In this document: positions 19,436 through 28,529 of the stretch, piece by piece | Numbering within the stretch: position 1 is the first letter of the stretch | How the letters are laid out: each line of letters opens with the position of its first letter | Assembly (NCBI RefSeq): GCF_009928525.1 | Contig: NZ_JAABOK010000009.1 | Location: 1 to 64,000 of the forward strand | DNA: 64,000 nt | Direction of reading: 5' to 3' | From: Chitinophaga solisilvae | GTDB lineage: Bacteria; Bacteroidota; Bacteroidia; Chitinophagales; Chitinophagaceae | Position numbers and translations under genes: made by a program | The notes under the pieces: model-generated | Databases searched by the model: none | Seen by the model: only the letters and a program-made list of their open reading frames with translations | Told to the model about the DNA's origin: nothing

Positions 19436-20623
19436 TTATTTTGCTTTTGCGGCAGCGGAATCTTTAGGGGCTGCAGCCGGCGTTACTACGGCGCCTTCCA
19501 TCAGTGTTTCAATCCCTGCTGTCACAATCTTGTCTCCGCGTTTCAATCCTCCCTTTACCAGGAAGTTATTGTCGCTGCTGCCGGCGATATCTATGATCTG
19601 GCGTTTTACTTTATTGCTGTCACCCAGCTGATACACAAACACCTTGTTCTGCATCTCCAGGGTAGCGGCCTGCGGTACCAGCAGTACGCCGGAATTCAGC
19701 GTCTCTATCTTTACCTTGCCGGTATTACCGGAACGCAGTACGGAGGAGGGGTTCGGGAAAGTGGCCCGCAGACTGATAGCTGCTGTGGCTTTGTTGAACT
19801 GCCCGTCTACCATTTCAATGCGGCCGGTATGCGTATAGTCGGTACCGTTAGACAGCACCAGCGTTACGGGGCGCAGCTGTTTTATCTGCTGGGATAAATT
19901 ACCTGCGGCGCCGCCATGGCTGAAATCCATGAAATCATTTTCACTCATGGAGAAGTAGGCATATACCTCGCTGATATCGGAAAGGGTCGTCAGCGGCGAA
20001 GCGTCTGTTTTTCCTACCAGGTTACCTATTCTTTTGGGAATACGGCCTATATAGCCGCTCACCGGCGCTTTTACAACGGTGAAGCCCATATTGATCCGGG
20101 AGGCTGCAACAGCCGCTTTGGCCTGTTCCACATTGGCTTTCGCCGTCTGTACGGTAGCCTGCGCTGTTTTCAGTTGTATACCTGCAACCACCTTGTTTTC
20201 TACCAGCGGCCGGATTTTTTCGGCTTCCAGTTCGGCAGCGGCCAGTGCGGACTCCATCGCATGCAGGCTGGCGATGTCCTTGTTAAGCTGCTCCCGGTAA
20301 GGCTGGTCGTTAATACCAAACAACGGCTGACCTGCCTTTACGTAACTGCCTTCTTCCACATAAATTTTATCGAGATAGCCATCTACCTGCGGACGCACGT
20401 CCACATTTACCTTTCCTTCCAGCTGGGCAGCATAGGCTTTGGTAGTCATAGCGGTAGTAGTATCCAGGGTCGCAACGGGCAACTCCTGGGGAGGCATGGC
20501 TTCTGCGCCCGCAGCAGCTCCGGCATTACCGCCACAACCGGTAATACCAGCTGCCAGCATGCCCAGCAGCGCTAATCCGCAAATGGTTCCCCTGCGTCCT
20601 CCTGTATGTAATAACTGTTTCAT
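19436..20623 (-). CDS. RND efflux periplasmic adaptor (membrane-fusion protein)
   Basis: A 395-residue lipoprotein (signal peptide ending GITGC). A lipoyl/barrel-sandwich half is near 60-100 (VNVDVRPQVDGYLDKIYVEEGSYVKAGQPLF), then an alpha-hairpin rich in Ala and Lys (about 105-170), then the second lipoyl half (VVKAPVSGYIGRIPKRIGNLVG) and the beta-barrel and membrane-proximal domains. It joins the permease to the outer-membrane channel. First gene of the efflux operon; its start faces the lanthipeptide operon across a 300-bp region holding palindromic element E3. Confidence 0.95.
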   Translation of the reverse strand: MKQLLHTGGRRGTICGLALLGMLAAGITGCGGNAGAAAGAEAMPPQELPVATLDTTTAMTTKAYAAQLEGKVNVDVRPQVDGYLDKIYVEEGSYVKAGQPLFGINDQPYREQLNKDIASLHAMESALAAAELEAEKIRPLVENKVVAGIQLKTAQATVQTAKANVEQAKAAVAASRINMGFTVVKAPVSGYIGRIPKRIGNLVGKTDASPLTTLSDISEVYAYFSMSENDFMDFSHGGAAGNLSQQIKQLRPVTLVLSNGTDYTHTGRIEMVDGQFNKATAAISLRATFPNPSSVLRSGNTGKVKIETLNSGVLLVPQAATLEMQNKVFVYQLGDSNKVKRQIIDIAGSSDNNFLVKGGLKRGDKIVTAGIETLMEGAVVTPAAAPKDSAAAKAK

Positions 20624-20751
20624 TACGATGAGAAATTTTTAACCTATGAGAAGCAAATATCGCTTCCATTAAAAAGAGGTATGGCACAATTCCCTACGAA
20701 ACGGAAATAACAGGAGCTGAAACGGATAAATAACAGGGTGAATTATTTAAG

Positions 20752-20886
20752 ATTTGATTATTTGGCTATTTGAGATTTGATTATTTGAAATGCAGCGAAG
20801 ATTACCAGGAAAAGAATACTGAAATCGTCCTGGTAATCTTCGCTGCATTTCAAATAATCAAATCTCAAATAATCAAATAACCAAAT
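20752..20886. repeat. palindromic element E3, type B
   Basis: Arms of 59 bp (20752-20810 and 20828-20886) with three mismatches and a 17-nt loop. The outer ladder uses units of the ATTTGATT/ATTTGAG kind, and the inner core is AAATGCAGCGAAGATTACC. Unlike most copies it is not at a gene 3' end: it lies in the divergent region between the efflux adaptor and the lanthipeptide exporter, and its right arm ends next to the presumed -33 box of the latter. Confidence 0.95.
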
Positions 20887-20918
20887 ATTGGTGGTTTGAA
20901 ATTATTGTTTTAAAATTG
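20887..20918 (+). promoter_or_regulatory. candidate promoter of the lanthipeptide biosynthesis operon
   Basis: ATTG at 20887-20890, a 20-bp spacer, then TAAAATTG at 20911-20918, one mismatch from the Bacteroidota -7 box TAnnTTTG. Only 5 bp separate the box from the ATG of the exporter gene, so the transcript would have almost no leader. Confidence 0.45.
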
Positions 20919-20933
20919 CAACAATGTTTCAAA
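20917..20933. promoter_or_regulatory. palindromic operator candidate, copy 1
   Basis: TTGCAACAATGTTTCAA has half-sites TTGnAAC and GTTnCAA. It covers the presumed transcription start and the ATG of the C39 exporter gene. The same 15-bp pattern TGCAACnnnGTTTCA recurs at the precursor promoter (29326-29340) and at the transporter/receptor operon promoter (35507-35521). Confidence 0.6.
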
Positions 20934-23128
20934 AATTATTCACACGGAAAAAGTTCCCCTTCTATAAACAGTCAGATGGTATGGACTGCGGACCAACCTG
21001 TCTGAAAATGATTGCGGAACATTACGGCCGGAAGTTTCCGCTGCAGTACCTGCGCAACATCAGCAAGCTGACGCGGCAAGGGGTTACCATGGCGGATCTG
21101 GAGGCAACGGCGGAACAGCTGGGATTTAATACGCTGCCCGCCTCGCTGCATATACAGGTATTGACGGATAAAGCACCGCTGCCCTGTATTTTACATTGGG
21201 AGAAACAGCACTTTGTGGTGTTGTACGATATAACAAAAACGCACGCATTCATCGCAGACCCCGCATTGGGAAAGCCTGTCAGCTATCCGCTGGCCGATTT
21301 CCTCGCGGCATGGGAACAGGAGCCGGGCAGCCGTACCGGCAGGGCATTGCTGCTGGAAAAAACCGGGCGCTTCAATGAAGGGGAAGCCGTACCGGATAAA
21401 GATGTCCGCCTCTGGTCATTGTTGCCCTGGCTTCGTCCCCATACCCGCCGCCTGCCCGCTGTGGCCGGCACCCTCCTGCTCGCCAGCGCGTGCTCCCTGC
21501 TGACACCGCTGCTCACGCAACGTATTGTGGATACGGCTATCACCGGCAAGAACCTGCCGCTGCTGCTCCTCATCTGCACAGGGCTGCTGCTGCTGTTTAC
21601 CGGCCGCACCCTGATGGACTTCATCCGCGCACGCGTGCTTTACAAAGCCGGCGCTCTCATCAGCATACAATTGCTGAAAGCCTACCTGGAAAAGCTGATG
21701 CGCCTGCCGCTCGCTTTCTTTGACAATCGCCACGCGGGCGATAATATGCAACGGGTAACAGACAACCAGCGGGTAGAAGACTTCCTGACATCCTCCCTCG
21801 TAAATTTCATGCTGTCTGTCATCACCATTGCAGTACTTGGCGGCGCGCTGCTATGGTACAATACATGGATTTTCCTGCTGTTCCTTACAAGTGCGGCGGT
21901 CAGCGTACTATGGGCCAACTCCTTCCAGGAAAAACGCCGCATCCTCGATCAGAAGAAATTCAGGATACTGTCTGCCAACCAGCACATACTCCTCGAAATA
22001 TTCTCCGCCATGCAGGAAATAAAACTCACCGGCAGCGAACATCTCAAAAGCACACAGTGGGAAGCCCTGCAGGATAAATCGCTGGCGCTGAAGCTGGACA
22101 GCCTGCGCATGGACCAGTTCATGCAGGGCACCGGCGCATTCATCAACGAAATCAAAAATATACTCATCACCGGCGTGGCCGCTATGCTGGTAATAGAAGG
22201 CCAGATTACGCTGGGCGCCATGCTCGCCATTACCTTTATCTGCGGGCAGCTCAACGCGCCGGTACTGCAACTGGCAGAGTTCATCCGTGTTTCACAGAAT
22301 ACCCGCTTCAGTCTGCAACGGATGGAGGAAGTACAGCAAGAACCTGATGAAGATCCGCCGCAGGCAGCACCCTTCCCGGATATAACGGAAAAGGATATAC
22401 GGCTGCGCAACCTCTGCTTCCAGTACGGACATAAACATTCTCCTATGGTGCTGCAACATGTCAGCCTGGTGATACCTGCCGGTAAAGTGACCGCTATTGT
22501 CGGTATGAGCGGCAGCGGAAAAACGACCCTGCTCAAACTGCTGCTCCGCTGTTATGCACCGGTATCCGGTCAGATCCTGGTAGGCACAGTACCGCTGCAA
22601 AGCCTGCCTGCCAGAGAGTGGCGCAGACATTGCGGCGTAGTTATGCAGGATGGGTACATCTTTATGGATACTATCGCCAATAACATCTATGCCGGCGCAC
22701 AGATCAGGGATGAATCCAGGATGTTCCGCGCAGCTGAAATGGCCTGTATCCACGACTTCTTCAGCAGCATGCCTTTCGGATACGAAACCATGGTGGGGAA
22801 AGACGGATACGGCCTGAGCGAAGGCCAGACCCAGCGGCTGCTGATAGCGCGGCTGATCTACCGTAACCCGTCCTTCATCTTCCTGGATGAAGCCACCAAT
22901 TCACTCGATGCGCATAACGAACGCGCCATCATCGGGAACCTTCACCAGTTCTTCCCCGGAAAAACGGTGGTGGTAGTAGCCCATCGTCTCAGCACTGTTA
23001 AACACGCCGATCAGATCGTAGTCATGGACAAGGGCCAGATTGTGGAACGCGGTACCCATGCGGCACTTGCAGCCAGTAACGGCGCCTATTACCAGCTGAT
23101 AAAAAACCAGCTTGAACTGGGGAAGTAA
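20924..23128 (+). CDS. C39-peptidase ABC exporter for the lanthipeptide (LanT-like)
   Basis: A 734-residue exporter. The N-terminal C39 peptidase has catalytic Cys22 (DCGPTC), His96 (KQHFVVLYD) and Asp112 (IADP), so it should cut after the double glycine of the precursor at 29056-29241. Membrane domain is at about 165-470; the ABC domain has Walker A GMSGSGKTT at about 527, signature LSEGQ at 631, Walker B FIFLDEAT and switch His in VVAHRLS. It removes the leader and exports the core peptide. First gene of the plus-strand operon with lanB and lanC; the start lies inside the shared palindromic operator. Confidence 0.95.
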   Translation: MFQKLFTRKKFPFYKQSDGMDCGPTCLKMIAEHYGRKFPLQYLRNISKLTRQGVTMADLEATAEQLGFNTLPASLHIQVLTDKAPLPCILHWEKQHFVVLYDITKTHAFIADPALGKPVSYPLADFLAAWEQEPGSRTGRALLLEKTGRFNEGEAVPDKDVRLWSLLPWLRPHTRRLPAVAGTLLLASACSLLTPLLTQRIVDTAITGKNLPLLLLICTGLLLLFTGRTLMDFIRARVLYKAGALISIQLLKAYLEKLMRLPLAFFDNRHAGDNMQRVTDNQRVEDFLTSSLVNFMLSVITIAVLGGALLWYNTWIFLLFLTSAAVSVLWANSFQEKRRILDQKKFRILSANQHILLEIFSAMQEIKLTGSEHLKSTQWEALQDKSLALKLDSLRMDQFMQGTGAFINEIKNILITGVAAMLVIEGQITLGAMLAITFICGQLNAPVLQLAEFIRVSQNTRFSLQRMEEVQQEPDEDPPQAAPFPDITEKDIRLRNLCFQYGHKHSPMVLQHVSLVIPAGKVTAIVGMSGSGKTTLLKLLLRCYAPVSGQILVGTVPLQSLPAREWRRHCGVVMQDGYIFMDTIANNIYAGAQIRDESRMFRAAEMACIHDFFSSMPFGYETMVGKDGYGLSEGQTQRLLIARLIYRNPSFIFLDEATNSLDAHNERAIIGNLHQFFPGKTVVVVAHRLSTVKHADQIVVMDKGQIVERGTHAALAASNGAYYQLIKNQLELGK

Positions 23129-23149
23129 TCACTTTGTAAACCCATCACC

Positions 23150-25768
23150 ATGCCAGTAAACATTTTTCCGTATACGCTTACCCGTTATAGTACTATTCAT
23201 CACCGGGACTTCCGCCCGCTGACACTACCCGGCATTCGCCGGCAGCTGTGGCTGCAGCAGCGCACCGGCGAACTGGTGATCGCCGGCCGCGAAGCGCTCT
23301 GTGAAGGCCTGTTTCACCTCATCCGGGAACAGGAAGACGATAGCCTCCGGAAACAACTGATAAAACTTAAAAGGGAACTGCAGCAGGATAAGCTACCGGC
23401 ACAGCTTCCACCCGGATTACCGGCAGCTTTGCAAGTACAGCTGGAAAGCCAGCTACGGCTGCTGCTACGCCGCCAGTCACTGCCTGCCTCCTGGCAGGCA
23501 TACTACGACCGCCGCCTGCAGCAATACCGGCAGCAGCTGCAGCAATGGACCCGCAATCCACTACTGCTGAACGGCCTGCTGTTATCCAGCCCCGTACTGT
23601 ACGAACAGCTGCCCGCCTATACCACTGCACATCCCGCTGCTTTCAGGCATAAGGAACTGAAAATAGAGTATAGCCTCCTGCGTTATATCACACGCATGGC
23701 ATTTAAAACCTCTCCCTTCAGCACCTTTACCTATACGGGGCTTACCGCCGTTACAGCAGAAGCGGCAACTACCGCACCGCCTGCCATGAGCCACAGCAGC
23801 ATCCGGCTCAACAACACCCTGTTTACTACCCTGCAATCGCTGATGCTACAGCATCCGTTACTGAATGAAGCCCTGTACCTCCGGCTGAACAGCTCCATCG
23901 CCAGGGAAAACGGACAGCTGCTGTTCCTGGTCAACTGCTTTAATATAGAATCTTTCCAGCGCATGCCCGATAGCGGCATTATGCAATGGCTGTACGCATT
24001 TATCACGAACAGCAGGGAAAGGGTAAGTCTGCAGACGGTAACAGATGCATTACATGCTAAACTAGCGGATACAGACAGGGATACTGTAAAGGCATACCTC
24101 CTGAAACTGGTGAGCAGCGGCCTGCTGGAAGCAGTTACCGGCTGCTCTGCCGTTCACCCGCAATGGGAAGAACAGCTGCTGCAGTTCTGCCGGGATAACC
24201 TGGCAGTGCATACCGCCCTGTTGCCCGTTCATGAGTTATTACAGCAATTATTCACTTCGCGCCGGGATTACGTATATGCATCACCGGCAGACAGGTACCG
24301 GTTGCTGCAGGACGCTGCCACACTGATTAATCAGTCACTGGAAACCCTCTATGCCGTACCTGAACTGGCGGCCGCCCTTGCCGCACCGGAAAGTGCTGCT
24401 GCTAAAATCAGGGAGTCCGGCGCTTTTGTTACCGACATGTTTGCCCGCAGAAATTTTTCTCCTGCCGGTATTTTTTATGAAGATGCTGCTGCCACCGGCA
24501 TCGGTCATCTCCCGGCGGCAGACATCCACGCTTTCACGGCAACCCTGGAAAAGCTCTTCCAGTCGCTTACCCCGCTGGATGACCTGCAGGAAGAACGAAC
24601 CAGCATGCGCGATTTCTTTCTGAAACATTATGAACCGGATGAACAGATTGCTGTAACCACCTTCTATCATCAGTATTATCTGGAAGAAAAAAAAGTAAGA
24701 AAAACGCAGCAGGGAGACAGGTCCCTGCTCCCAGTCTCCGAAGCAACAAAGCAACGTCTGGAATCCTTACTGGATACACATTTCAGCAATGCGTTCCATG
24801 CTGAAATCAGCGCCCGTGAAGTAGCACTGCCGGACAGGCGCCATGCAGGAGCGGCGTTCGTGCAGTTTTACCGGGGCCCCGCAGGCCTGACAGGTGTGGT
24901 AAACAACCTGCTGCCCGGCATGGGAAAAGTAGCCGGCCGCTTCCTGGATCTGTTCGATCCTTCGCTGGCAGCGCAGTTTTGTGACTGGAACCAGGCCCTA
25001 TACCCCGATCATATGCTGATGGAGCTGAGCGATGGTTCCAGTTTCAATGCCAATATACACCTGCCGTTGCTGCCTTTTGAAATAGCTGTTCCCGGCGGAT
25101 ACAACAACTATCCGGCGGAACAGCGTGCCCGGCTGCAGGATGTACTGGTCAGATATGACGAAGCCTCGCAGCAGCTCTGGCTGCAGCATGCGCCGGATCA
25201 ACGCCGCATCTTCGCCTATGATCTCTGCCTGGAATCCTTTTATCTGCGCTCCAATTTTTATCAGCTGCTGGCACATTTTAACCCGGAGCCTTATCTGCCG
25301 CTTAAAAAATTCTTCCGGCTGACAGATGATGCCCATGCAACCGCTTTTCCGGAGCAAGGGCATATCCGTCCGCGCATCACTTTTGAAAGCAAGGTGGTAC
25401 TGCGCAGAATGGGCTGGCTCGTACAAACGGCTGACATACCGCAGCAGCAGACAGCAGAAACGGAGGCCGCCTGGTTCCTGCGTGTACAGCAATGGCGGGA
25501 ACAGCAAGGCATTCCGGAGCAGGTATTCCTGTTCCTCCGCTCCCGCTACAGCAAAGCGGATAAGGACTCTCCTTCTGCACTGCAGCGGGATGATTACAAG
25601 CCGCAGTACCTGCATTTCGGGCAACCTTTGCTGATGGGTTTACTTAAAAAACTACTGGCCCGCGCCGGTACACAGATATACCTGGAAGAGATGCTGCCGC
25701 ATACCAGTGACCTGCAGCAGGAGCCGGTAACAGAACAATTATTGCACTGGTATAATTACGGAACATGA
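23150..25768 (+). CDS. lantibiotic dehydratase, glutamylation part (split LanB, N-terminal protein)
   Basis: An 872-residue cytoplasmic enzyme of the Lant_dehydr_N family (PF04738). It uses glutamyl-tRNA to activate Ser or Thr of the precursor before elimination. Recognisable parts: LLRYITRMAFKTSPFSTFTYTGL near 180, GRFLDLFDP, FNANIHLPLLPFEIAVPGGYN near 630-645 and the C-terminal RSRYSKADKDSPSA...KPQYLHFGQPLLM. The usual C-terminal elimination domain is absent and is encoded by the next gene with a 4-bp ATGA overlap, so the two proteins are translated together. Starts 21 bp after the exporter gene. Confidence 0.93.
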   Translation: MPVNIFPYTLTRYSTIHHRDFRPLTLPGIRRQLWLQQRTGELVIAGREALCEGLFHLIREQEDDSLRKQLIKLKRELQQDKLPAQLPPGLPAALQVQLESQLRLLLRRQSLPASWQAYYDRRLQQYRQQLQQWTRNPLLLNGLLLSSPVLYEQLPAYTTAHPAAFRHKELKIEYSLLRYITRMAFKTSPFSTFTYTGLTAVTAEAATTAPPAMSHSSIRLNNTLFTTLQSLMLQHPLLNEALYLRLNSSIARENGQLLFLVNCFNIESFQRMPDSGIMQWLYAFITNSRERVSLQTVTDALHAKLADTDRDTVKAYLLKLVSSGLLEAVTGCSAVHPQWEEQLLQFCRDNLAVHTALLPVHELLQQLFTSRRDYVYASPADRYRLLQDAATLINQSLETLYAVPELAAALAAPESAAAKIRESGAFVTDMFARRNFSPAGIFYEDAAATGIGHLPAADIHAFTATLEKLFQSLTPLDDLQEERTSMRDFFLKHYEPDEQIAVTTFYHQYYLEEKKVRKTQQGDRSLLPVSEATKQRLESLLDTHFSNAFHAEISAREVALPDRRHAGAAFVQFYRGPAGLTGVVNNLLPGMGKVAGRFLDLFDPSLAAQFCDWNQALYPDHMLMELSDGSSFNANIHLPLLPFEIAVPGGYNNYPAEQRARLQDVLVRYDEASQQLWLQHAPDQRRIFAYDLCLESFYLRSNFYQLLAHFNPEPYLPLKKFFRLTDDAHATAFPEQGHIRPRITFESKVVLRRMGWLVQTADIPQQQTAETEAAWFLRVQQWREQQGIPEQVFLFLRSRYSKADKDSPSALQRDDYKPQYLHFGQPLLMGLLKKLLARAGTQIYLEEMLPHTSDLQQEPVTEQLLHWYNYGT

Positions 25769-26697
25769 AGCATCCATCCAACAGCTGGTCTGCAGCCAAC
25801 CGCTCTGCCTTGCCCAATACGGGAACGGCCTGGCTCTCCGCGCATATTTACTCCCGCGGCCCGCTGGACCGGCTGATAAATCTGCTGGCCGCTCCTTTCA
25901 CCGCCACGGTAGCCGCCTGTCTGCATCCTGTAAGTCCTTTCTTCTTTATACGCTATGGCGAAGGAGGCCCCCATATACGGTTACGGCTACACGTCAACAC
26001 ATCGCACACAGAAACGGTGCGGCATATGCTAAAAGAAGCTGCCGGAAACTATTTCAGCGAATATCCCTCAGTGCCGGTCAGCGGAGGCGAAATGCCCCTC
26101 CATGATACGCTGGCTTTTATGCACTACCAACAGGAGACAGCACGCTACGGCAACCAGCACACGATCCCGCTGGCCGAAGAACAGTTTTACCTGTCTTCCC
26201 GGCTGGTGATGGAACAGCTGCAGAACGGAGCTGCAGCAGCATCCCTGACATACGGTATTCAACTGCACCTTTGCTTTTTCATGGCCATGCAGACCACCCT
26301 GGCAGATATTCAGCGCATATGTACCCGTTTCATCCAGGCCTGGTCGCCATCATTAGCAGGTTCCATGAACACTCCTGAGCAGGCAGCCCTGATAAATACG
26401 CATATGGAAAATATGTACCGGCAATACGCACCTTCCCTACTTCCTGCCAGCGAAACGCTCTGGCAGCAACTGAAGCAGGGAAAGGCACCGCCGGCGCTGC
26501 AATCCTTTACCTACCGTAACAGCCGCCTGCTGCAACGGTATTATCACGCCGGATTAGCTGCCGGGCAACTGGAAGAAGCCTTCTGCAGCATGATGCATAT
26601 GTCACACAACAGACTGGGCATCTCCAATGCAGAAGAATCCTGGTGCGTTTTTCTTACCCTGAAATGTATTTCCCACCTGTATGAGTATGACCGCTGA
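25765..26697 (+). CDS. thiopeptide-type biosynthesis protein, elimination part of split LanB
   Basis: A 310-residue protein matching the Lant_dehydr_C/SpaB_C family. The conserved strand FFFIRYGEGGPHIRLRLHV is near 54-72 and the late MMHMSHNRLGIS motif near 275-286, whose His corresponds to the elimination-domain His of NisB-type enzymes. It should remove glutamate from glutamylated Thr to give dehydrobutyrine. Fused to LanB in most firmicute systems; here separate, as I recall for pinensin. It overlaps lanB by 4 bp and the lanC-like gene by 17 bp, indicating tight translational coupling. Confidence 0.9.
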   Translation: MKHPSNSWSAANRSALPNTGTAWLSAHIYSRGPLDRLINLLAAPFTATVAACLHPVSPFFFIRYGEGGPHIRLRLHVNTSHTETVRHMLKEAAGNYFSEYPSVPVSGGEMPLHDTLAFMHYQQETARYGNQHTIPLAEEQFYLSSRLVMEQLQNGAAAASLTYGIQLHLCFFMAMQTTLADIQRICTRFIQAWSPSLAGSMNTPEQAALINTHMENMYRQYAPSLLPASETLWQQLKQGKAPPALQSFTYRNSRLLQRYYHAGLAAGQLEEAFCSMMHMSHNRLGISNAEESWCVFLTLKCISHLYEYDR

Positions 26698-28528
26698 CCA
26701 TCAACGTATAAACGATGCCGTTATGAGTACCGCCGCGCGGCTGCTGCAGGCAGCACAGGAGGATGAACACGGTATTTACTGGATCACTCCTCCGCATATA
26801 CAGGGCGGCGCGCCGGGAGAAAGCACGGACCTTTTTAACGGCACTACCGGCATACTCTTCTTCTTTCTATCCCTGTATGATTATACCGGCGAGGCCGCAT
26901 ATCTGCGCGTATGTATACGGGGAACCGCCCGGCTGCTGCAACATCCGGAAATCCGGCAGCCGGCCTTCTATCCTTTCTATACCGGCGCCACCGGTATATT
27001 ACTGCTGTGCATCCGGATGCACCGCTATACCGGCAACAGCGATTACCTGGAACAGGCGCTGCTGCTAACGTACAGCTATCAGCAAGGTATTCTGCAGGAA
27101 GTAAAAAAAGATGACCTGCTCAGCGGTGATGCCGGCAACCTGCTGCTGTTCACACATCTCTACGCCTATACGCAGCATCCCTGCTACCTGGAGATAATGC
27201 GGCAGCTTATTGACCAGCTGCTGAGTCATGCCCGTATAGCGCCCGCCGGTCTGAAGTGGGACCCGGTAAAACAGGCATACGACAGCCTGACGGGATTTTC
27301 TCACGGCGGCTCCGGCATTGCCTTTGCCCTGCTGCAGGCTGCGCGCTGCCTGCATAGCGATGGATTACTATACCTGGCAGAACAGGCGCTTGCCTATGAA
27401 AATACTTACGCGGACCCCGCCCGCAACAACTGGATGGATTTACGTACAGGCGTTAAAAGAATGCAACAGCTGGCAGATACCCAGGGAGCGGCTATATTGA
27501 AGTGGGAGCTGACGCCTTTCCTGGCCGGCATGAGCCATCTTAATACCTGGGCGCACGGCGCCGCCGGCATCGGCATCGCGCGGCTGCATATCTGGGAACA
27601 TACGCACCACCCGGCCTACATGGCAGATATTCAACAGGCACTCCGCCGCTGCCTGGCAGATGCAGCAGCAGATAACCGCGGCGACTATACGCTCTGCAGC
27701 GGCTATGGCGGCATAGCCGCTTTCCTGGTGGAGGCCGCCCGTATATTGAAACAACCATACCTTACGGCTGCAGCACAACGTATAGCAATTGCAGCCATTG
27801 ATTATTCCGAAAAACATCACACCTATAACAGCCACCTCATAACAGATCCGGAAGATCCCGGACTCCTTTCCGGACTGGCTGGCGCAGGCTATTTCCTGCT
27901 GAGCACCATACATGCGCCCGGCCCGGATTCCATCCTGCACCCTGCTATCAATACCGAAAACACTGAAATTAACGTAAACGCATATACGTTAAATGAAATA
28001 AAGGAAAAATTATTCAGCAGATATTATCCCCGCACCTGGCAGACATTGACGCAGGATGAAACCATTGCCGGCATCTTACTACAGGCCCGGGATATACCGG
28101 GATTACGGATTTTGCTACGGGAACAAATTATCCGGCACCCGGATGCGCGCTCCCTGTTTCTTAATGAAGACACCGCAACGGATCTCTGGCTGCAGCACAA
28201 AGGATGGCTGCAACACCGCGAATGCCGGCGCTTACAACAACAGCTCATACAACAAGTAACGGAACACCGGCTATTGGTAATCAGCCGGCATGTGAAAGTA
28301 TGTGGTCAGGTAATCTGGTACAGTCATGATACGGGCATCAATAGTACTTCTGCGGGTAAACTGACTGCTGTGATACTGGAATGGCTGGCTACTCCCATGA
28401 GTATGATACAGCTACAGGAACAGCTCATGCAGACACAGCCACCGGGTACACCCGATGCGGTGGCATACAACATCATTACCGCACAGGTAAACGAGCTGCT
28501 GCAATGCGGCTTCATTACCCCTGCATGA
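26681..28528 (+). CDS. LanC-like protein with altered zinc site and C-terminal extension
   Basis: A 615-residue protein. Residues 50-410 hold the repeated Gly motifs of the LanC alpha/alpha barrel (FNGTTGI, YTGATGI, LSGDAGN, FSHGGSGI at 208, WAHGAAGIG at 290, LCSGYGG at 338, LSGLAGAG at 396). In LanC and LanM the zinc ligands are the Cys of WCxG and the Cys-His of LCHG; here they are Ala291, Cys339 and Ser340, so two of three are gone. Residues 420-615 are an added domain ending in a winged-helix-like stretch (LTAVILEWLATPMSMIQLQE...VNELLQCGFI) reminiscent of PqqD-type recognition domains. It may close thioether rings by an unusual route or act as scaffold. Confidence 0.88.
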   Translation: MSMTADHQRINDAVMSTAARLLQAAQEDEHGIYWITPPHIQGGAPGESTDLFNGTTGILFFFLSLYDYTGEAAYLRVCIRGTARLLQHPEIRQPAFYPFYTGATGILLLCIRMHRYTGNSDYLEQALLLTYSYQQGILQEVKKDDLLSGDAGNLLLFTHLYAYTQHPCYLEIMRQLIDQLLSHARIAPAGLKWDPVKQAYDSLTGFSHGGSGIAFALLQAARCLHSDGLLYLAEQALAYENTYADPARNNWMDLRTGVKRMQQLADTQGAAILKWELTPFLAGMSHLNTWAHGAAGIGIARLHIWEHTHHPAYMADIQQALRRCLADAAADNRGDYTLCSGYGGIAAFLVEAARILKQPYLTAAAQRIAIAAIDYSEKHHTYNSHLITDPEDPGLLSGLAGAGYFLLSTIHAPGPDSILHPAINTENTEINVNAYTLNEIKEKLFSRYYPRTWQTLTQDETIAGILLQARDIPGLRILLREQIIRHPDARSLFLNEDTATDLWLQHKGWLQHRECRRLQQQLIQQVTEHRLLVISRHVKVCGQVIWYSHDTGINSTSAGKLTAVILEWLATPMSMIQLQEQLMQTQPPGTPDAVAYNIITAQVNELLQCGFITPA

Positions 28529-28529
28529 G

